Of a stretch of 64,000 nucleotides of DNA, positions 19,274 to 28,209 are shown in pieces; the stretch's first letter is position 1; the number at the start of each line of letters is the position of its first letter. The stretch lies in assembly GCF_006704125.1 (NCBI RefSeq), contig NZ_VIGH01000007.1:248001-312000 (forward strand). Direction: 5' to 3'. This stretch comes from Rhodococcus spelaei. Its GTDB lineage: Bacteria > Actinomycetota > Actinomycetes > Mycobacteriales > Mycobacteriaceae. The position numbers were made by a program, and so were the translations under genes. The notes beneath the pieces are model-generated. The model worked only from the letters and a program-made list of their open reading frames with translations. It made no database searches and had not been told where the DNA came from.

Positions 19274-19441
19274 CTAGGGTGTGTCTCCTAATCTCTGTCG
19301 GATGCACCTGGCGAGACAATCGTCGTCCTGGAAGGCGGAGGAGGAGCCGATACCGGTGTTGTATCGGCGACGGCGACAACGCCGCAGGGCGGCGATTGGA
19401 CGCCAGGGGCGCCGAAACGGGGATTGGGAGACAGGCCCTAG
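19274..19441. mobile_element. 160-bp MITE-like element with CTAG flanks
   Basis: A 160-bp segment (19278-19437) is flanked by CTAG on both sides (19274-19277, 19438-19441). Its termini GGTGTGTCTCCTAATC and the reverse complement of GATTGGGAGACAGGCC match at 13 of 16 positions. There is no transposase. CTAG duplication with GG(C/T)nTGTCTCC ends is reminiscent of the IS5 superfamily, so it is probably a miniature or internally deleted derivative. It lies between ligA and nrtR. Confidence 0.65.
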
Positions 19442-19452
19442 ATCCGGCAGTG

Positions 19453-20133
19453 CTAACCGGCGAACAGGACGGCAGCCTTGGCGGACAGCCGTGCCTCGCC
19501 CCTCCGGCGGAACACCTCGGCGGGTCGACCGGCGCCGTCGGACTCCCGCCGCTCGGTGGCCTCGAGTGCGTCCCTGACGTGCCTACGGAACGAGTCCTTC
19601 TGCAGTGTCAGCCCGAACACCGCCTCGTAGAGTCGGCGCAGTTGCAGCACCGTGAACGACTCGCCCAGCAGCCGATCCGGATCGACCCGCTCCGCGTATC
19701 GGGTGCGCAGGTCGTCGACCGCCAACCGCACCATGTCGGCGTGGTCGAAGGCGAGATCCTGCGCCGCCTCGCCGTCGTGCACCTCCACGAGGTCGGCGCC
19801 CTCGGGAAGGTCACCGAAGGGAATGACCGCGGTGTGGGCCATCGAGATCACCCAGCCCCGGTTGTCACGGTCCGGATCGTCGAACAGCGCCAGCTGATGA
19901 AACCGAGTGCCTGTCAGGCCGGCCTTGTCCCGCAGGGCCCGCACAGCGGCGTCCGCCAGCCGTTCGCCTTCGTGCAGGAACGTCCCGGGCAGCGCCGACT
20001 CACCGAGCCGGTGTTCGACCACCACCACCTGAAGTACATCGTCACGACACGTCAGCACCGCAACGTCCACCGCCACCGAGGGTCGCGGGTAGTCCGTCAG
20101 CGTCGACCCACTCGTGTCTCTCCATTCAGTCAC
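19453..20133 (-). CDS. nrtR: NrtR-type Nudix-related transcriptional regulator
   Basis: 226 residues from a GTG. The N-terminal Nudix fold is recognisable ('SVAVDVAVLTCRDDVLQVVV', 'EHRLGESALPGTFLHEGERL' 'ADAAVRALRDKAGL'), but the Nudix box is degenerate: the REUxEE core reads R-A-L-R-D-K, so hydrolysis is not expected. The C-terminal winged helix is 'LLGESFTVLQLRRLYEAVFG' followed by 'TLQKDSFRRHV', typical of NrtR. Characterised NrtR proteins bind ADP-ribose and related NAD metabolites and repress NAD biosynthesis genes. Here the divergent neighbour is an ADP-ribosylglycohydrolase-macrodomain gene, and two palindromes fill the intergenic region. Confidence 0.88.
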   Translation of the reverse strand: MTEWRDTSGSTLTDYPRPSVAVDVAVLTCRDDVLQVVVVEHRLGESALPGTFLHEGERLADAAVRALRDKAGLTGTRFHQLALFDDPDRDNRGWVISMAHTAVIPFGDLPEGADLVEVHDGEAAQDLAFDHADMVRLAVDDLRTRYAERVDPDRLLGESFTVLQLRRLYEAVFGLTLQKDSFRRHVRDALEATERRESDGAGRPAEVFRRRGEARLSAKAAVLFAG

Positions 20134-20143
20134 GCTTGCATGT

Positions 20144-20183
20144 TAGCTCAATCATGCTCTATATTTAGCGCACTCTTGCTCTA
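20144..20183. promoter_or_regulatory. Tandem palindromic operators between nrtR and the DraG-macro gene
   Basis: TAGCTCAATCATGCTCTA (20144-20161) and TAGCGCACTCTTGCTCTA (20166-20183) are two 18-bp imperfect palindromes on the pattern TAGxxCA-N4-TGCTCTA. Their centres are 22 bp apart, about two helical turns. They fill the 75 bp between the divergent start codons. Binding by the adjacent NrtR is a strong inference. Confidence 0.7.
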
Positions 20184-20208
20184 ACAGTTGGTGATCCGAG
20201 GAGTAGTC

Positions 20209-21675
20209 GTGAAGTTGAACAGTCAGCAGTGTGACCGCGCGTCCGGAGTCCTGCTCGCTTCGGCGGCGGGCGACGCACTCGGGGCCGGTTACGAGTTCAC
20301 TTACCCCGCCGCCCAAACCCCCATCGAGATGATCGGTGGCGGACCGTTCCATTGGGAGCCGGGCGAGTGGACCGACGATACTGCCATGGCGCTGGCCATT
20401 GCCGAGGTCGCCGCTACCGGTGGCGACATCCGCCGCGGAGCCGGACTCGACGCGGTGGCCGCACAGTTCGTCCGCTGGTTCGACTCGAAGCCGAAGGACA
20501 TCGGCAACCAGACCAGCGCGGTGCTCTCGGCCCGTCCCGCCGGCGCCGCCGCGATGCAGGCCCGCGCCAGGGCCCTGACCGGGCGCAAGGCGGGCAACGG
20601 TTCGTTGATGCGCACCGCCCCGGTCGCGCTCGCCTACCTCGACGACGAAAAGGGTTGCCTGGATGCGGCATCCGCGATCAGTTCGCTGACCCACGACGAC
20701 CCGACCGCCGCCCAGGCCTGCCAGCTGTGGACCCACGCGATCCGGCACGCAGTCCTGCACGGCACCTTCGATGGCGTCCGAGGCTACCTCAAGGTCGCCG
20801 CGGCAGACGTCGCCGAGTTCTGGGGTCCGCTGCTCGATCAAGCCGAGAACGGCACGCCCGCAGACTTTTCCAACAACGGGTGGGTCGTGCACGCCCTGCA
20901 GACCGCGTGGTGGGCGATCACGTCCACCGACGATTCCGACGATCGGCACCTGCCGCGCGCCCTCGAAGCAGCGGTCCGCGCCGGCGGCGACACGGACACC
21001 ACCGCCGCCATCGCCGGTGGCCTGCTCGGCGCCCGGTGGGGCGCGTCCGCAGTCCCGGCCGGCTGGCGACGGATCCTGCACGGCTGGCCCGGACACACCG
21101 CACCGGATCTGGTGCGGCTCGCCATGGAGACCGTGCGGGGCGGGCGGGACGACGACCAGGCGACGACCTCGATCAGGGTCGTCCGTGGCGACATCACCGC
21201 CGTGCATGCCGACGCAATCATCAACGCCGCCAACAGTTCCCTGCTCGGCGGGGGCGGTGTCGACGGAGCCATCCACCGGGCCGGCGGACCGGCCGTGCTC
21301 GATGCCTGCAAGACATTGCGCGCCACCACCCTGCCCGACGGCCTCGCGGTGGGTGCGGCCGTCGCGACCACGGCAGGAAACCTCCCGGCGCAGTGGATCA
21401 TCCACACCGTCGGCCCGCGGCATTCCACCACCGAGGACCGCACGGACCTGCTGCGATCTGCCTACACGCGGAGTCTCACGCTCGCCGACTCGCTCGGCGC
21501 GCGCACCGTCGCCTTCCCCCTGATCTCCGCGGGAGCGTACGGCTGGCCCCGACACGACGCCGTGAACGTGGCCGTCGACGCGGTCACCACCGCGACCACC
21601 GACGTCGACGTTGTCACCCTGGTGGCCTACGACGACGAGACGGCAACCCTGATTCGCCGGGCGCTCACGCGCTGA
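20209..21675 (+). CDS. ADP-ribosylglycohydrolase (DraG/ARH)-macrodomain fusion
   Basis: 488 residues from the GTG at 20209, preceded by GAGGAG. Residues 1-300 form a DraG/ARH fold with 'ASAAGDALGAGYEF', metal-binding 'WTDDTAMALAIAEV' near 53, 'GNGSLMRTAPVAL' and 'AGGDTDTTAAIAGGLLGARW' near 257. From about 320 a MacroD-type macrodomain follows, with 'GDITAVHADAIINAANSSLL' 'GGGGVDGAIHRAGG' and 'FPLISAGAYGWPRHDA'. Both modules are known ADP-ribosyl hydrolases and all main substrate-binding loops are present, so the protein could remove ADP-ribose from two kinds of linkage or process O-acetyl-ADP-ribose. It is divergent from nrtR with shared operators. Confidence 0.9.
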   Translation: MKLNSQQCDRASGVLLASAAGDALGAGYEFTYPAAQTPIEMIGGGPFHWEPGEWTDDTAMALAIAEVAATGGDIRRGAGLDAVAAQFVRWFDSKPKDIGNQTSAVLSARPAGAAAMQARARALTGRKAGNGSLMRTAPVALAYLDDEKGCLDAASAISSLTHDDPTAAQACQLWTHAIRHAVLHGTFDGVRGYLKVAAADVAEFWGPLLDQAENGTPADFSNNGWVVHALQTAWWAITSTDDSDDRHLPRALEAAVRAGGDTDTTAAIAGGLLGARWGASAVPAGWRRILHGWPGHTAPDLVRLAMETVRGGRDDDQATTSIRVVRGDITAVHADAIINAANSSLLGGGGVDGAIHRAGGPAVLDACKTLRATTLPDGLAVGAAVATTAGNLPAQWIIHTVGPRHSTTEDRTDLLRSAYTRSLTLADSLGARTVAFPLISAGAYGWPRHDAVNVAVDAVTTATTDVDVVTLVAYDDETATLIRRALTR

Positions 21676-21723
21676 CGCGATGCCGACGAGTCCGGCTGCA
21701 ACAGCGCCGCAGCCGGACTCGGT

Positions 21724-22020
21724 TCAGTGCTCGACAGGTTCGATGCCGAGGCGCTCGTTGGCGGCCTGGTAGAGCGCGACCACCTCGGTGCGGATGGAGG
21801 CGCGGTCGGTGACCGGTCCGAGCCACGGCACCCGAACGGCCTTCTCGGCGCCGTCGACCGTCGCCGTCCATTCGCCGGCCTCGGTGTCGAGTCCGGTCAT
21901 GGTGGCCGCGGCGGCGGTGGGTTCTGCGAAGGCGCGCACGATGGTCAGGTTGTCCGTGGCGTGGTCGCCGTTCATGTGGCCGATGACCGCGGCGATGACG
22001 GCCGCGTCGAAGTTACTCAT
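21724..22020 (-). CDS. DUF2470 domain protein
   Basis: 98 residues. The N-terminus 'FDAAVIAAVIGHMNGDHATD' 'NLTIVRAF' is the hallmark of DUF2470 (HMNxDH), a small domain found fused to or near heme-utilisation and pyridoxamine-oxidase-like proteins. The rest ('GLDTEAGEWTATVDGAEKAV') forms the expected strands. A stand-alone 98-residue version is common in actinobacteria. It lies convergent to the DraG-macro gene and 55 nt upstream of the metE-like gene. A tetrapyrrole role is only suggested by the family. Confidence 0.8.
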   Translation of the reverse strand: MSNFDAAVIAAVIGHMNGDHATDNLTIVRAFAEPTAAAATMTGLDTEAGEWTATVDGAEKAVRVPWLGPVTDRASIRTEVVALYQAANERLGIEPVEH

Positions 22021-22075
22021 GGGGCGATCGTAGTGCCACTGGTGCGCTGTCCCGGGGGCCCCGCCGTTCAGTGGC

Positions 22076-23101
22076 TCAGGAGTCGAACTCGGCGCCGTCG
22101 GCGAACGCCCGCGCGACTTCGGCGGAACGTCGCAACGCCTCGCGCGCCCAGCCGGCACTCGCGCCGGCCAGCCCGCATCGTGGTGTGACGACGACCCGGT
22201 CGGCGAGCACGGCCCGCGGGAAACCCAGACGGTCGACGAGCGTGACCGCCGGTTCGGCGAGCGCCCGCCAGCCGGGAACACGGTCCGGCGCGACGGTCGG
22301 GACCAGACCCAGCGCCAACGACAGCCCGGCCTCGAGCGCCTCGCCGACCCCGTCGAGGTCCGCGGCCCTCAGCAGGCTCACGTCCAGCCCGATCATCTGT
22401 GCCCCGCTGCGCCGCAACAGGTCCAGCGGCGCGCCCGCCGCGCAGCAGTGCACCAGCACCGGGACCTCCACCTGCCCGACCACCGACTGCAGCACCGACA
22501 GTGCCTCCGGTTCGGGCATCGCGCGGGGCGTCTGCAGGATCGACACCCCCGACAGGGAACCGTCCAGCACTGCGGGCAGGCTCGGCTCGTCGAACTGCAC
22601 GACCACCGGCGAGCCGAGCCGGCGCGTGAGTTCGGCGACGTGCGCGCGCACGCCCTCGGTCAGCGACTCCGCGAGGTCCCGGACCGCGCCGGGATCGGTG
22701 AGCGCTCGGTGCCCGCCGAACAGTTCCAGCTGCGCGGCCAGGGTCAGCGGACCCACCGACTGCGTCTTGACCGGCTGGTCAGTGCCGCGCAGCCCGGCGA
22801 CCTCCCAGGACTCCTCGAGCGCGTCGAGGTCGCGGGCCAGCAGGTCCCGCGCCGTGCGGGTGACCTTCCCGGGCCGCTGCGCGATGCGATAGCCGGTGGT
22901 CGAGGTGTCGAGCGGCAGGTCGACCAGCAGTGCCGCCGCGCGGCCGATCATGTCCGCGCCGAGCCCGCGGGCGGGCAACTCGACCAGGTGCGGCAACGCC
23001 GACAGTTCGCCGACCGAGACGGCGCCGGCCTCGCGGGGATCGGTGCCGGGCCAGGAGCCGACGCCGGTCGCGATCCCGACCGGGATCGACGCCGACGTCA
23101 C
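22076..23101 (-). CDS. MetE C-terminal-like methionine synthase family protein
   Basis: 341 residues from a GTG that overlaps the mnmA stop (GTGA). The TIM-barrel of cobalamin-independent methionine synthase is recognisable: '[15 protein letters not shown]' at the start, '[20 protein letters not shown]', '[14 protein letters not shown]', and the zinc-ligand motif '[13 protein letters not shown]' with a later '[13 protein letters not shown]'. It is half the length of true MetE and lacks the N-terminal domain, as does the mycobacterial homologue at the same place (Rv3015c). Methyl transfer is likely; donor and acceptor are uncertain. Confidence 0.85.
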   Translation of the reverse strand: MTSASIPVGIATGVGSWPGTDPREAGAVSVGELSALPHLVELPARGLGADMIGRAAALLVDLPLDTSTTGYRIAQRPGKVTRTARDLLARDLDALEESWEVAGLRGTDQPVKTQSVGPLTLAAQLELFGGHRALTDPGAVRDLAESLTEGVRAHVAELTRRLGSPVVVQFDEPSLPAVLDGSLSGVSILQTPRAMPEPEALSVLQSVVGQVEVPVLVHCCAAGAPLDLLRRSGAQMIGLDVSLLRAADLDGVGEALEAGLSLALGLVPTVAPDRVPGWRALAEPAVTLVDRLGFPRAVLADRVVVTPRCGLAGASAGWAREALRRSAEVARAFADGAEFDS

Positions 23102-24189
23102 CGACGGTCCGAGCCGGTGCCGGCGATGGTGCCGCTGCCGAGCACGACGTCGCCTGCCGGGTCCGGCCGGTACAGCACGACCGCCTGACCGCGCGCGACG
23201 CCGGTCAGCGGCTCGCGCAGCTGCACGTCGAGCCCGCCGTCGACGGTGGCCTCGACCACGGCCTGCGCCAGTCCGCCGTGCGCGCGCACCTGCACGACGC
23301 ATTCGACGGGGCCGGTGGGCGCGACGCCCGACGTCCAGATCGCGCGGTCGGCCGCGATCGACCACACCTGCAGTCGCTCGGCCGAACCCACCTTCACGGT
23401 GCCGGTCTCGGGCTCGATCTCGGTGACGTAGCGCGGCTTGCCGTCCGCCGCCGGGCCCTCGACGCCGAGTCCCTTGCGCTGGCCGATGGTGAAACCGTGC
23501 ACGCCCTCGTGGTCGGCGAGTTCCTCGCCGGAGTCGGCGTCGACGATCTTGCCGGGCCGGATCCCGATCTTCGCGCCGAGGAACGCACGGGTGTCCCCGG
23601 ACGGGATGAAGCAGATGTCGTGGCTGTCGGGCTTGTCCGCGACGGCGAGCCCACGCTCGGCGGCCTCGGCGCGGATCTGCGGCTTCGGGGTGTCGCCGAC
23701 CGGGAACATCGCCCGCGACAACTGCGCCGCGGTGAGCACGCCCAGCACGTACGACTGGTCCTTGTCCGCGTCCACCGCGCGGCGCAGCACCCCGTCGGTG
23801 AGCTGCGCGTAGTGCCCGGTGGCGACGGCGTCGAAGCCGAGCGCGAGCGCGCGGTCGGCCAGCGCGGCGAACTTGATCTTCTCGTTGCAGCGCAGGCACG
23901 GGTTGGGTGTCTCGCCGGCGGCGTAGGACTCGATGAAGTCCTCGATCACGTCTTCCTTGAACCGGTCCGCGAAATCCCAGACGTAGAACGGGATCCCGAG
24001 GACGTCGGCCGCGCGGCGGGCGTCGCCGGCGTCCTCCTTGGAGCAGCACCCACGCGAGCCGGTGCGCAGGGTCCCCGGCGCGGTGGACAGCGCCAGGTGC
24101 ACCCCGACCACCTCGTGTCCGGCCTCGACGGCGCGCGCCGCGGCCACCGCGGAGTCCACTCCGCCACTCATCGCCGCCAGTACTCGCAT
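23098..24189 (-). CDS. mnmA: tRNA-specific 2-thiouridylase
   Basis: 363 residues. MnmA activates U34 of Lys/Glu/Gln tRNAs with ATP and inserts sulfur. The PP-loop '[20 protein letters not shown]' is at the N-terminus. The first catalytic Cys lies in '[17 protein letters not shown]' near 97 and the second in '[18 protein letters not shown]' near 197. 'GATGHYAQL'-type and '[15 protein letters not shown]' segments are standard. The start codon touches the stop of the cysteine desulfurase gene, so sulfur donor and acceptor are co-expressed. Confidence 0.96.
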   Translation of the reverse strand: MRVLAAMSGGVDSAVAAARAVEAGHEVVGVHLALSTAPGTLRTGSRGCCSKEDAGDARRAADVLGIPFYVWDFADRFKEDVIEDFIESYAAGETPNPCLRCNEKIKFAALADRALALGFDAVATGHYAQLTDGVLRRAVDADKDQSYVLGVLTAAQLSRAMFPVGDTPKPQIRAEAAERGLAVADKPDSHDICFIPSGDTRAFLGAKIGIRPGKIVDADSGEELADHEGVHGFTIGQRKGLGVEGPAADGKPRYVTEIEPETGTVKVGSAERLQVWSIAADRAIWTSGVAPTGPVECVVQVRAHGGLAQAVVEATVDGGLDVQLREPLTGVARGQAVVLYRPDPAGDVVLGSGTIAGTGSDRR

Positions 24190-25436
24190 CAGCGCACTCC
24201 TCCCCGTGATCCCGCGCCGGCAAGTCCAGCGGCCCTTGCTCTTTCGACGACCTGCGGTAGCGCCGCAACGAGTGCGTCCACATCTGCGTCGGTCGAGGTG
24301 TGCCCGAGCGAGAACCGCAATGATCCGCGCGCCAACCGGGAGTCGACGCCCATCGCGATCAGCACGTGACTGGCGCTCGCCACTCCGGCCGTACACGCCG
24401 ATCCGGTGGAGCACTCGATGCCGGCCGCGTCCAGCAGCATGAGCAGCGAATCACCCTCGCAACCGGGAAAGGTGAAGTGCGCGTTGCCCGGCAGCCGGTC
24501 GGCACCGCGCGGTCCGTTGAGCACCGCGCCGTCGATCACCGACGCCACACCGTCCAGCAGGCGGTCGCGCAACCGGGTCAGTTCCGTGGTTCGGGAGTCC
24601 AGATCCGTCACGGTCTTTCGCAGCGCGGTCGCCATCGACACCACCGACGCGGTGTCCAGGGTTCCGGCGCGCAGGTCGCGTTCGTGACCACCGCCGTGCA
24701 GCAGCGGAACACACGGCACCGTCCGGCCGAGCAGCAACGCACCGGTTCCGTGCGGTCCGCCGAACTTGTGTGCGGCAACGCTCAGCGCGGACAGTCCGCT
24801 GCTCGCGAAGTCCACCGGCAGCTGAGCGGCGGCCTGCACCGCGTCGCTGTGGATCGGGATGCCGAATTCGGCTGCGACGGCGGACAGTTCCGCGATCGGC
24901 ATGATCGAACCGACCTCGTTGTTGGCCCACATGACCGTGATCAGGGCGGTCTCGTCGCCGTGGCGTTCGAGCTCGGCGCGCAGCACGGCGGGGTCGACGC
25001 GGCACTGCGCGTCCACGGGCAGCCACGTCACCTCCGCGCCCTCGTGCAAGGCCAGCCACTCCACGGCGTCGAGGACGGCGTGGTGCTCGACGGCACTCGC
25101 GACGATGCGACGGCGGCGCGGGTCGGCATCGCGGCGCGCCCAGTAGATCCCCTTGACCGCGAGATTGTCGGACTCGGTACCACCGGAGGTGAACAGGACC
25201 TCCGACGGCCGTGCGCCGAGGTCGGCCGCGATCGACTCGCGCGACTCCTCGACACGGCGGCGCGCCGCCCGCCCGGATCCGTGCAGCGACGACGCGTTGC
25301 CGACCGTCGACAGCACCTCCGTCATGGCGTGGACCGCCTCGGGAAGCATCGGGGTGGTCGCGGCGTGATCGAGGTACACCGGAGCGGACCGCGGGGTGTC
25401 ACTGCGGCCGGGAGTACGGGGGCGAGGCGAATTCAT
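24189..25436 (-). CDS. iscS: Cysteine desulfurase (IscS/NifS family)
   Basis: 415 residues from ATG 25436. A PLP enzyme that takes sulfur from cysteine onto an active-site persulfide. Family motifs: '[16 protein letters not shown]', '[16 protein letters not shown]', 'VEHHAVLD', the PLP Lys in '[18 protein letters not shown]' near 225, and the loop Cys in '[20 protein letters not shown]' near 340. It lies directly upstream of mnmA with overlapping stop and start codons, which suggests supply of sulfur for tRNA thiolation as in mycobacteria (Rv3025c-Rv3024c). Confidence 0.95.
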   Translation of the reverse strand: MNSPRPRTPGRSDTPRSAPVYLDHAATTPMLPEAVHAMTEVLSTVGNASSLHGSGRAARRRVEESRESIAADLGARPSEVLFTSGGTESDNLAVKGIYWARRDADPRRRRIVASAVEHHAVLDAVEWLALHEGAEVTWLPVDAQCRVDPAVLRAELERHGDETALITVMWANNEVGSIMPIAELSAVAAEFGIPIHSDAVQAAAQLPVDFASSGLSALSVAAHKFGGPHGTGALLLGRTVPCVPLLHGGGHERDLRAGTLDTASVVSMATALRKTVTDLDSRTTELTRLRDRLLDGVASVIDGAVLNGPRGADRLPGNAHFTFPGCEGDSLLMLLDAAGIECSTGSACTAGVASASHVLIAMGVDSRLARGSLRFSLGHTSTDADVDALVAALPQVVERARAAGLAGAGSRGGVR

Positions 25437-25499
25437 GTCCCGACCAGGATAGCCCGTCGCCACATCCCGCCCCGACGGGCGACTGCGCTGGTAGGCGCG

Positions 25500-26357
25500 T
25501 CAGGATGCGAATGTGGCGCGCCCCACCAGGGTGCGCTCGAGAATCTCGTGTGCGACCGTGTCGGCGTCGCACCGCACCAGCGCCTCGCACCGCGCCGCCA
25601 GTTCGCGGCGATCGGTGCCCGGTTCCAGCAGCGGCGCCAACCGGACCTCGACCTCGATCCGGCGCAGCCGCACGATCCGGCGCAGCGACGCGGCCATGGT
25701 CTGGTCGCCGACGAAACAGACAGCGGTGTCGAGTTCGCCGCCGGCCCGGCAGTACCGGATGCCGATCGGCGCCACCAGCGCCCCCGCATCGATCGCGGAC
25801 TGGAACATCGCGGGGCGGAGCCTGCCGTAGGCCCGGCCGCACCAGGTGGTGCCCTCCGGGAACGCGACCACCCGGGCCCCGCCCCGCATCCGCTCGGCCG
25901 CCTCGTCCACGGCACCCGGCAGTTCGCTCAGTCGGCCCCGGTCGATCGGAATGACCCGCATGCGTCGGGCCAGTGTGCCGAGCAGCGGCCAGTCGAGCAG
26001 GTCGGCCCTGGCGACGAAGTCCGCGGGTTCGAGGGCGCTGAGCACCAGCACGTCCGTCCAGGACACGTGCCCCGCCACCACCAGTACGCCTCGGCCGAGC
26101 GACTGCTCGGCTCGGCCGTCGTCGTGCACCCGCATCCGCAGGCCCATCCCCCGCAGCGCGGCCCGCGCGTAGCCCCGCTGCAGTCGACGTCGCCAGCGCC
26201 CGGGCAGGATCCCACCGGCGAGCAGCACCGGCAGGGTCAGCAGCATGGCGGCGAGCATCGCGTACCGGCCGGCGACACGCACCACCCCGGCCCGCTCGGA
26301 GGCGGCGGGCACGCAGCCGTCGCCGCAGGGACTCGACGGCATCCACTGGTGGTTCAC
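25500..26357 (-). CDS. Lysophospholipid/1-acylglycerol-3-phosphate acyltransferase (PlsC family)
   Basis: 285 residues from a GTG overlapping the upstream gene's stop (GTGA). An N-terminal hydrophobic segment (RYAMLAAMLLTLPVLLAGGI) anchors it to the membrane. The acyltransferase motif I HxxxxD is 'VVAGHVSWTDVLVLSA', and motif III is 'VVAFPEGTTWCGRAYG'. The homologue in M. tuberculosis is Rv3026c. It is coupled to an OlsB-like acyltransferase; in bacteria that make ornithine lipids OlsB and OlsA (a PlsC homologue) act in sequence, so an aminolipid pathway is possible but unproven. Confidence 0.88.
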   Translation of the reverse strand: MNHQWMPSSPCGDGCVPAASERAGVVRVAGRYAMLAAMLLTLPVLLAGGILPGRWRRRLQRGYARAALRGMGLRMRVHDDGRAEQSLGRGVLVVAGHVSWTDVLVLSALEPADFVARADLLDWPLLGTLARRMRVIPIDRGRLSELPGAVDEAAERMRGGARVVAFPEGTTWCGRAYGRLRPAMFQSAIDAGALVAPIGIRYCRAGGELDTAVCFVGDQTMAASLRRIVRLRRIEVEVRLAPLLEPGTDRRELAARCEALVRCDADTVAHEILERTLVGRATFAS

Positions 26358-27172
26358 CGGGTGATCACCGGGACCTGCGCCGCGACCGACCGCAGCCGGT
26401 CCAGGTACCGGTCGTTGGCCTGGTCCATGCCCAGCAGCGCGACGAAGTCCGCGACGCCGAAGTCGGGGTCGTGCGCGGGTTCCCCGCAGACCTTCGCGCC
26501 GAGCCGCAGATAGCCGCGCAGCAGCGGCGGCAGGACCGCCCGACCCGACCGCGTCGGCGCCGCGTCCGGCATCGGCACGGGGCGGATCGGCCGGACCCGA
26601 CGGTCCGGGGCGGTCGCGTGCCCGGCGAGCAACAGGTCGCGGACCGCGCGGACGTTGGCTCCGGGAACGTCGTCCGGGAGCGCCCGCATCGGCACCGACA
26701 CGCAGCCCATCGCCCAGCGGTAGCCGGTGAGGTCGAGGTAGTTGAGGATGCCGGCCCACATCAACCCGAGCACCGACCCGGTGCGGTGGTCCGGGTGTAC
26801 GCAGGCCCGGCCCATCTCGACCAGTCCCGGGCGCAGGAGGTCGAGTGCGCTGACGTCGAACTCGGTGGCCGCGTACAGCCCGCCCGCGGCGGTCGCCGCG
26901 TCCGGGGTGAGCATCCGGTAGCAGCCGACCACCTCGTCGGTCAGCTCGTCGCGCACGAGCAGGTGGTCGCTGTACTCGTCGAAGTGATCGGCGTCGAGGC
27001 CGTCGGTGATGCCGCGGACGGCGGACTCGAAGCCCGGTTCGGCGGCGAAGACCTGGTAGCGAAGTCGTTGCGCCGCCGTCCGGTGTTCCCGATCGGAGGA
27101 CAGCAGCAGGGTGTACCGCGGTGCGGTGAGGGTGGCGAGCCGATCCTGGGCGAGAGCCTCGGTGGGGGTCAC
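26354..27172 (-). CDS. GNAT N-acyltransferase, OlsB-like
   Basis: 272 residues from a GTG. Characteristic segments are 'QRLRYQVFAAEPGFESAVRG' near 35, 'DEYSDHLLVRDELTDEVVGC' 'YRML', and 'LVEMGRACVHPDHRTGSVLG' 'LMWAGILNYL'. These match the N-acyltransferase family that includes ornithine-acyl-ACP N-acyltransferase OlsB and hemolysin-like proteins. It would transfer a 3-hydroxyacyl chain from ACP to an amine. It overlaps the PlsC-like gene by 4 nt, which supports a two-step acylation. An IS110 remnant begins about 90 bp upstream, so its promoter may have been altered. Confidence 0.85.
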   Translation of the reverse strand: MTPTEALAQDRLATLTAPRYTLLLSSDREHRTAAQRLRYQVFAAEPGFESAVRGITDGLDADHFDEYSDHLLVRDELTDEVVGCYRMLTPDAATAAGGLYAATEFDVSALDLLRPGLVEMGRACVHPDHRTGSVLGLMWAGILNYLDLTGYRWAMGCVSVPMRALPDDVPGANVRAVRDLLLAGHATAPDRRVRPIRPVPMPDAAPTRSGRAVLPPLLRGYLRLGAKVCGEPAHDPDFGVADFVALLGMDQANDRYLDRLRSVAAQVPVITR

Positions 27173-27262
27173 GCATCGAAGAGTCGGGCATCCGGGCTGC
27201 GAACCGGCGTCAGCGCAGTGACACGTCGGCGGCGGGCCGGTGAACACCCACCAGCGATGGTT

Positions 27263-27660
27263 TTCGACTTGAATTGGCTCGCCGTCTCGCGTTCGAACTG
27301 ACGGGTTCGTAGCGTGCCGTAGGTGACCGTGGGGATGGCTCGGTGGCTTCCTGTCACCCGTCCGGATGCAGGGTTGGCTCAAAGAGGGTTCTGCCCTCCC
27401 CACGGTCTCCGTTCGCTGCCTGGCTCAACAGAGGACCGTCGCCGAACGATGCGACCGGAAGTCGGAATGCCGGCGGCGGATACGCCTCCCACCAACGCAA
27501 GATGGCGGAAGGCAAGACTTCCCGCGAGGCCATGCGACGCCTCAAACCGCAAGTCGCCAAGAAGCTCTGGCGCACCATGCGCGACGACTATCAACTGTCA
27601 CGCGAACTTGCCGACCTCGACCCGAATCCGGCCGCTAAGTTTCGCGCTCAGCTGGGTTGA
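27263..27660 (+). mobile_element. IS110-family remnant A (5' region joined to transposase C-terminus)
   Basis: The left 220 bp (about 27265-27485) is close to the sequence in front of remnant B (28210-28433). It is followed at once by the extreme C-terminus of an IS110 transposase: 'SHQRKMAEGKTSREAMRRLK' 'PQVAKKLWRTMRDDYQL', ending at 27660. The whole catalytic part is missing, so this is an internally deleted derivative. A 9-bp stem CCGTGGGGA (27327-27335) with TCCCCACGG (27397-27405) is conserved in remnant B. Confidence 0.7.
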
Positions 27661-28126
27661 CTGGGAGGGACTCTCCCAGCGATCCCCACCAATGGATACC
27701 AGCGGCGTCTGGCTTCAATTTCCGCGCCACGGTTCCCAGCGGCTCGCCGAGGTCTCCGGCGGCAACGTCCTGCCCGAACCGCACAGGATCCTCAGCGGCC
27801 GCACCGTTCGGGTAGTCGTCCACCGTTCGACGAATACCCAATGTGCTCGGGTACCCGTGGTACCGGTACACCACACAGAACGCCACATCTCCTTCAACCC
27901 AGGCGTCGATGACACCGACACCCCACACCATGGACCACGAATTGCTGGCGACACTCGCGAGACATGCATGAAGTGCGCGACACGACCATGCCTCCGTAGG
28001 CCGCTCGAACAGTTCAATCAACTGCCGATGACGCTGCGTCATCCGCGGTTGCGTAGGTGAGTAGGTTCGGCTCGCCACCTCGCGATCACCGAAAAAGTCC
28101 TCATCGGTCGTGAAGTTCCACGGCAT
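27635..28126 (-). CDS. Hypothetical protein between two IS110 remnants
   Basis: 163 residues from the ATG at 28126. The sequence has normal protein composition: 'MPWNFTTDEDFFGDREVASR' at the start, then 'NSWSMVWGVGVIDAWVEGDV' 'AFCVVYRYHGYPSTLGIRRT' and 'PDAAGIHWWGSLGESLP'. I do not recognise a family and see no membrane helix or catalytic motif. The last residues (VNPAERET) are read from the end of remnant A, so the original C-terminus may have been replaced. It lies between two partial IS110 copies like a cargo gene. Confidence 0.55.
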   Translation of the reverse strand: MPWNFTTDEDFFGDREVASRTYSPTQPRMTQRHRQLIELFERPTEAWSCRALHACLASVASNSWSMVWGVGVIDAWVEGDVAFCVVYRYHGYPSTLGIRRTVDDYPNGAAAEDPVRFGQDVAAGDLGEPLGTVARKLKPDAAGIHWWGSLGESLPVNPAERET

Positions 28127-28209
28127 ACGGCAACCCTAATCTGGGGTCCCCGAATCAGACACGCAGTCACGTAGGGCGAGCTCCTCGAAGAACGGTGCAG
28201 GTCGACGCT

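Noticed and set aside
19453..20133. Active Nudix hydrolase
   Set aside because: The Nudix box lacks the catalytic Glu residues and a C-terminal winged helix is present, so a regulator is the better reading.
20352..21812. Second plus-strand frame over the DraG-macro gene
   Set aside because: Arg/Ala/Pro-rich shadow with no motif; the DraG and macrodomain residues lie in the 20209 frame.
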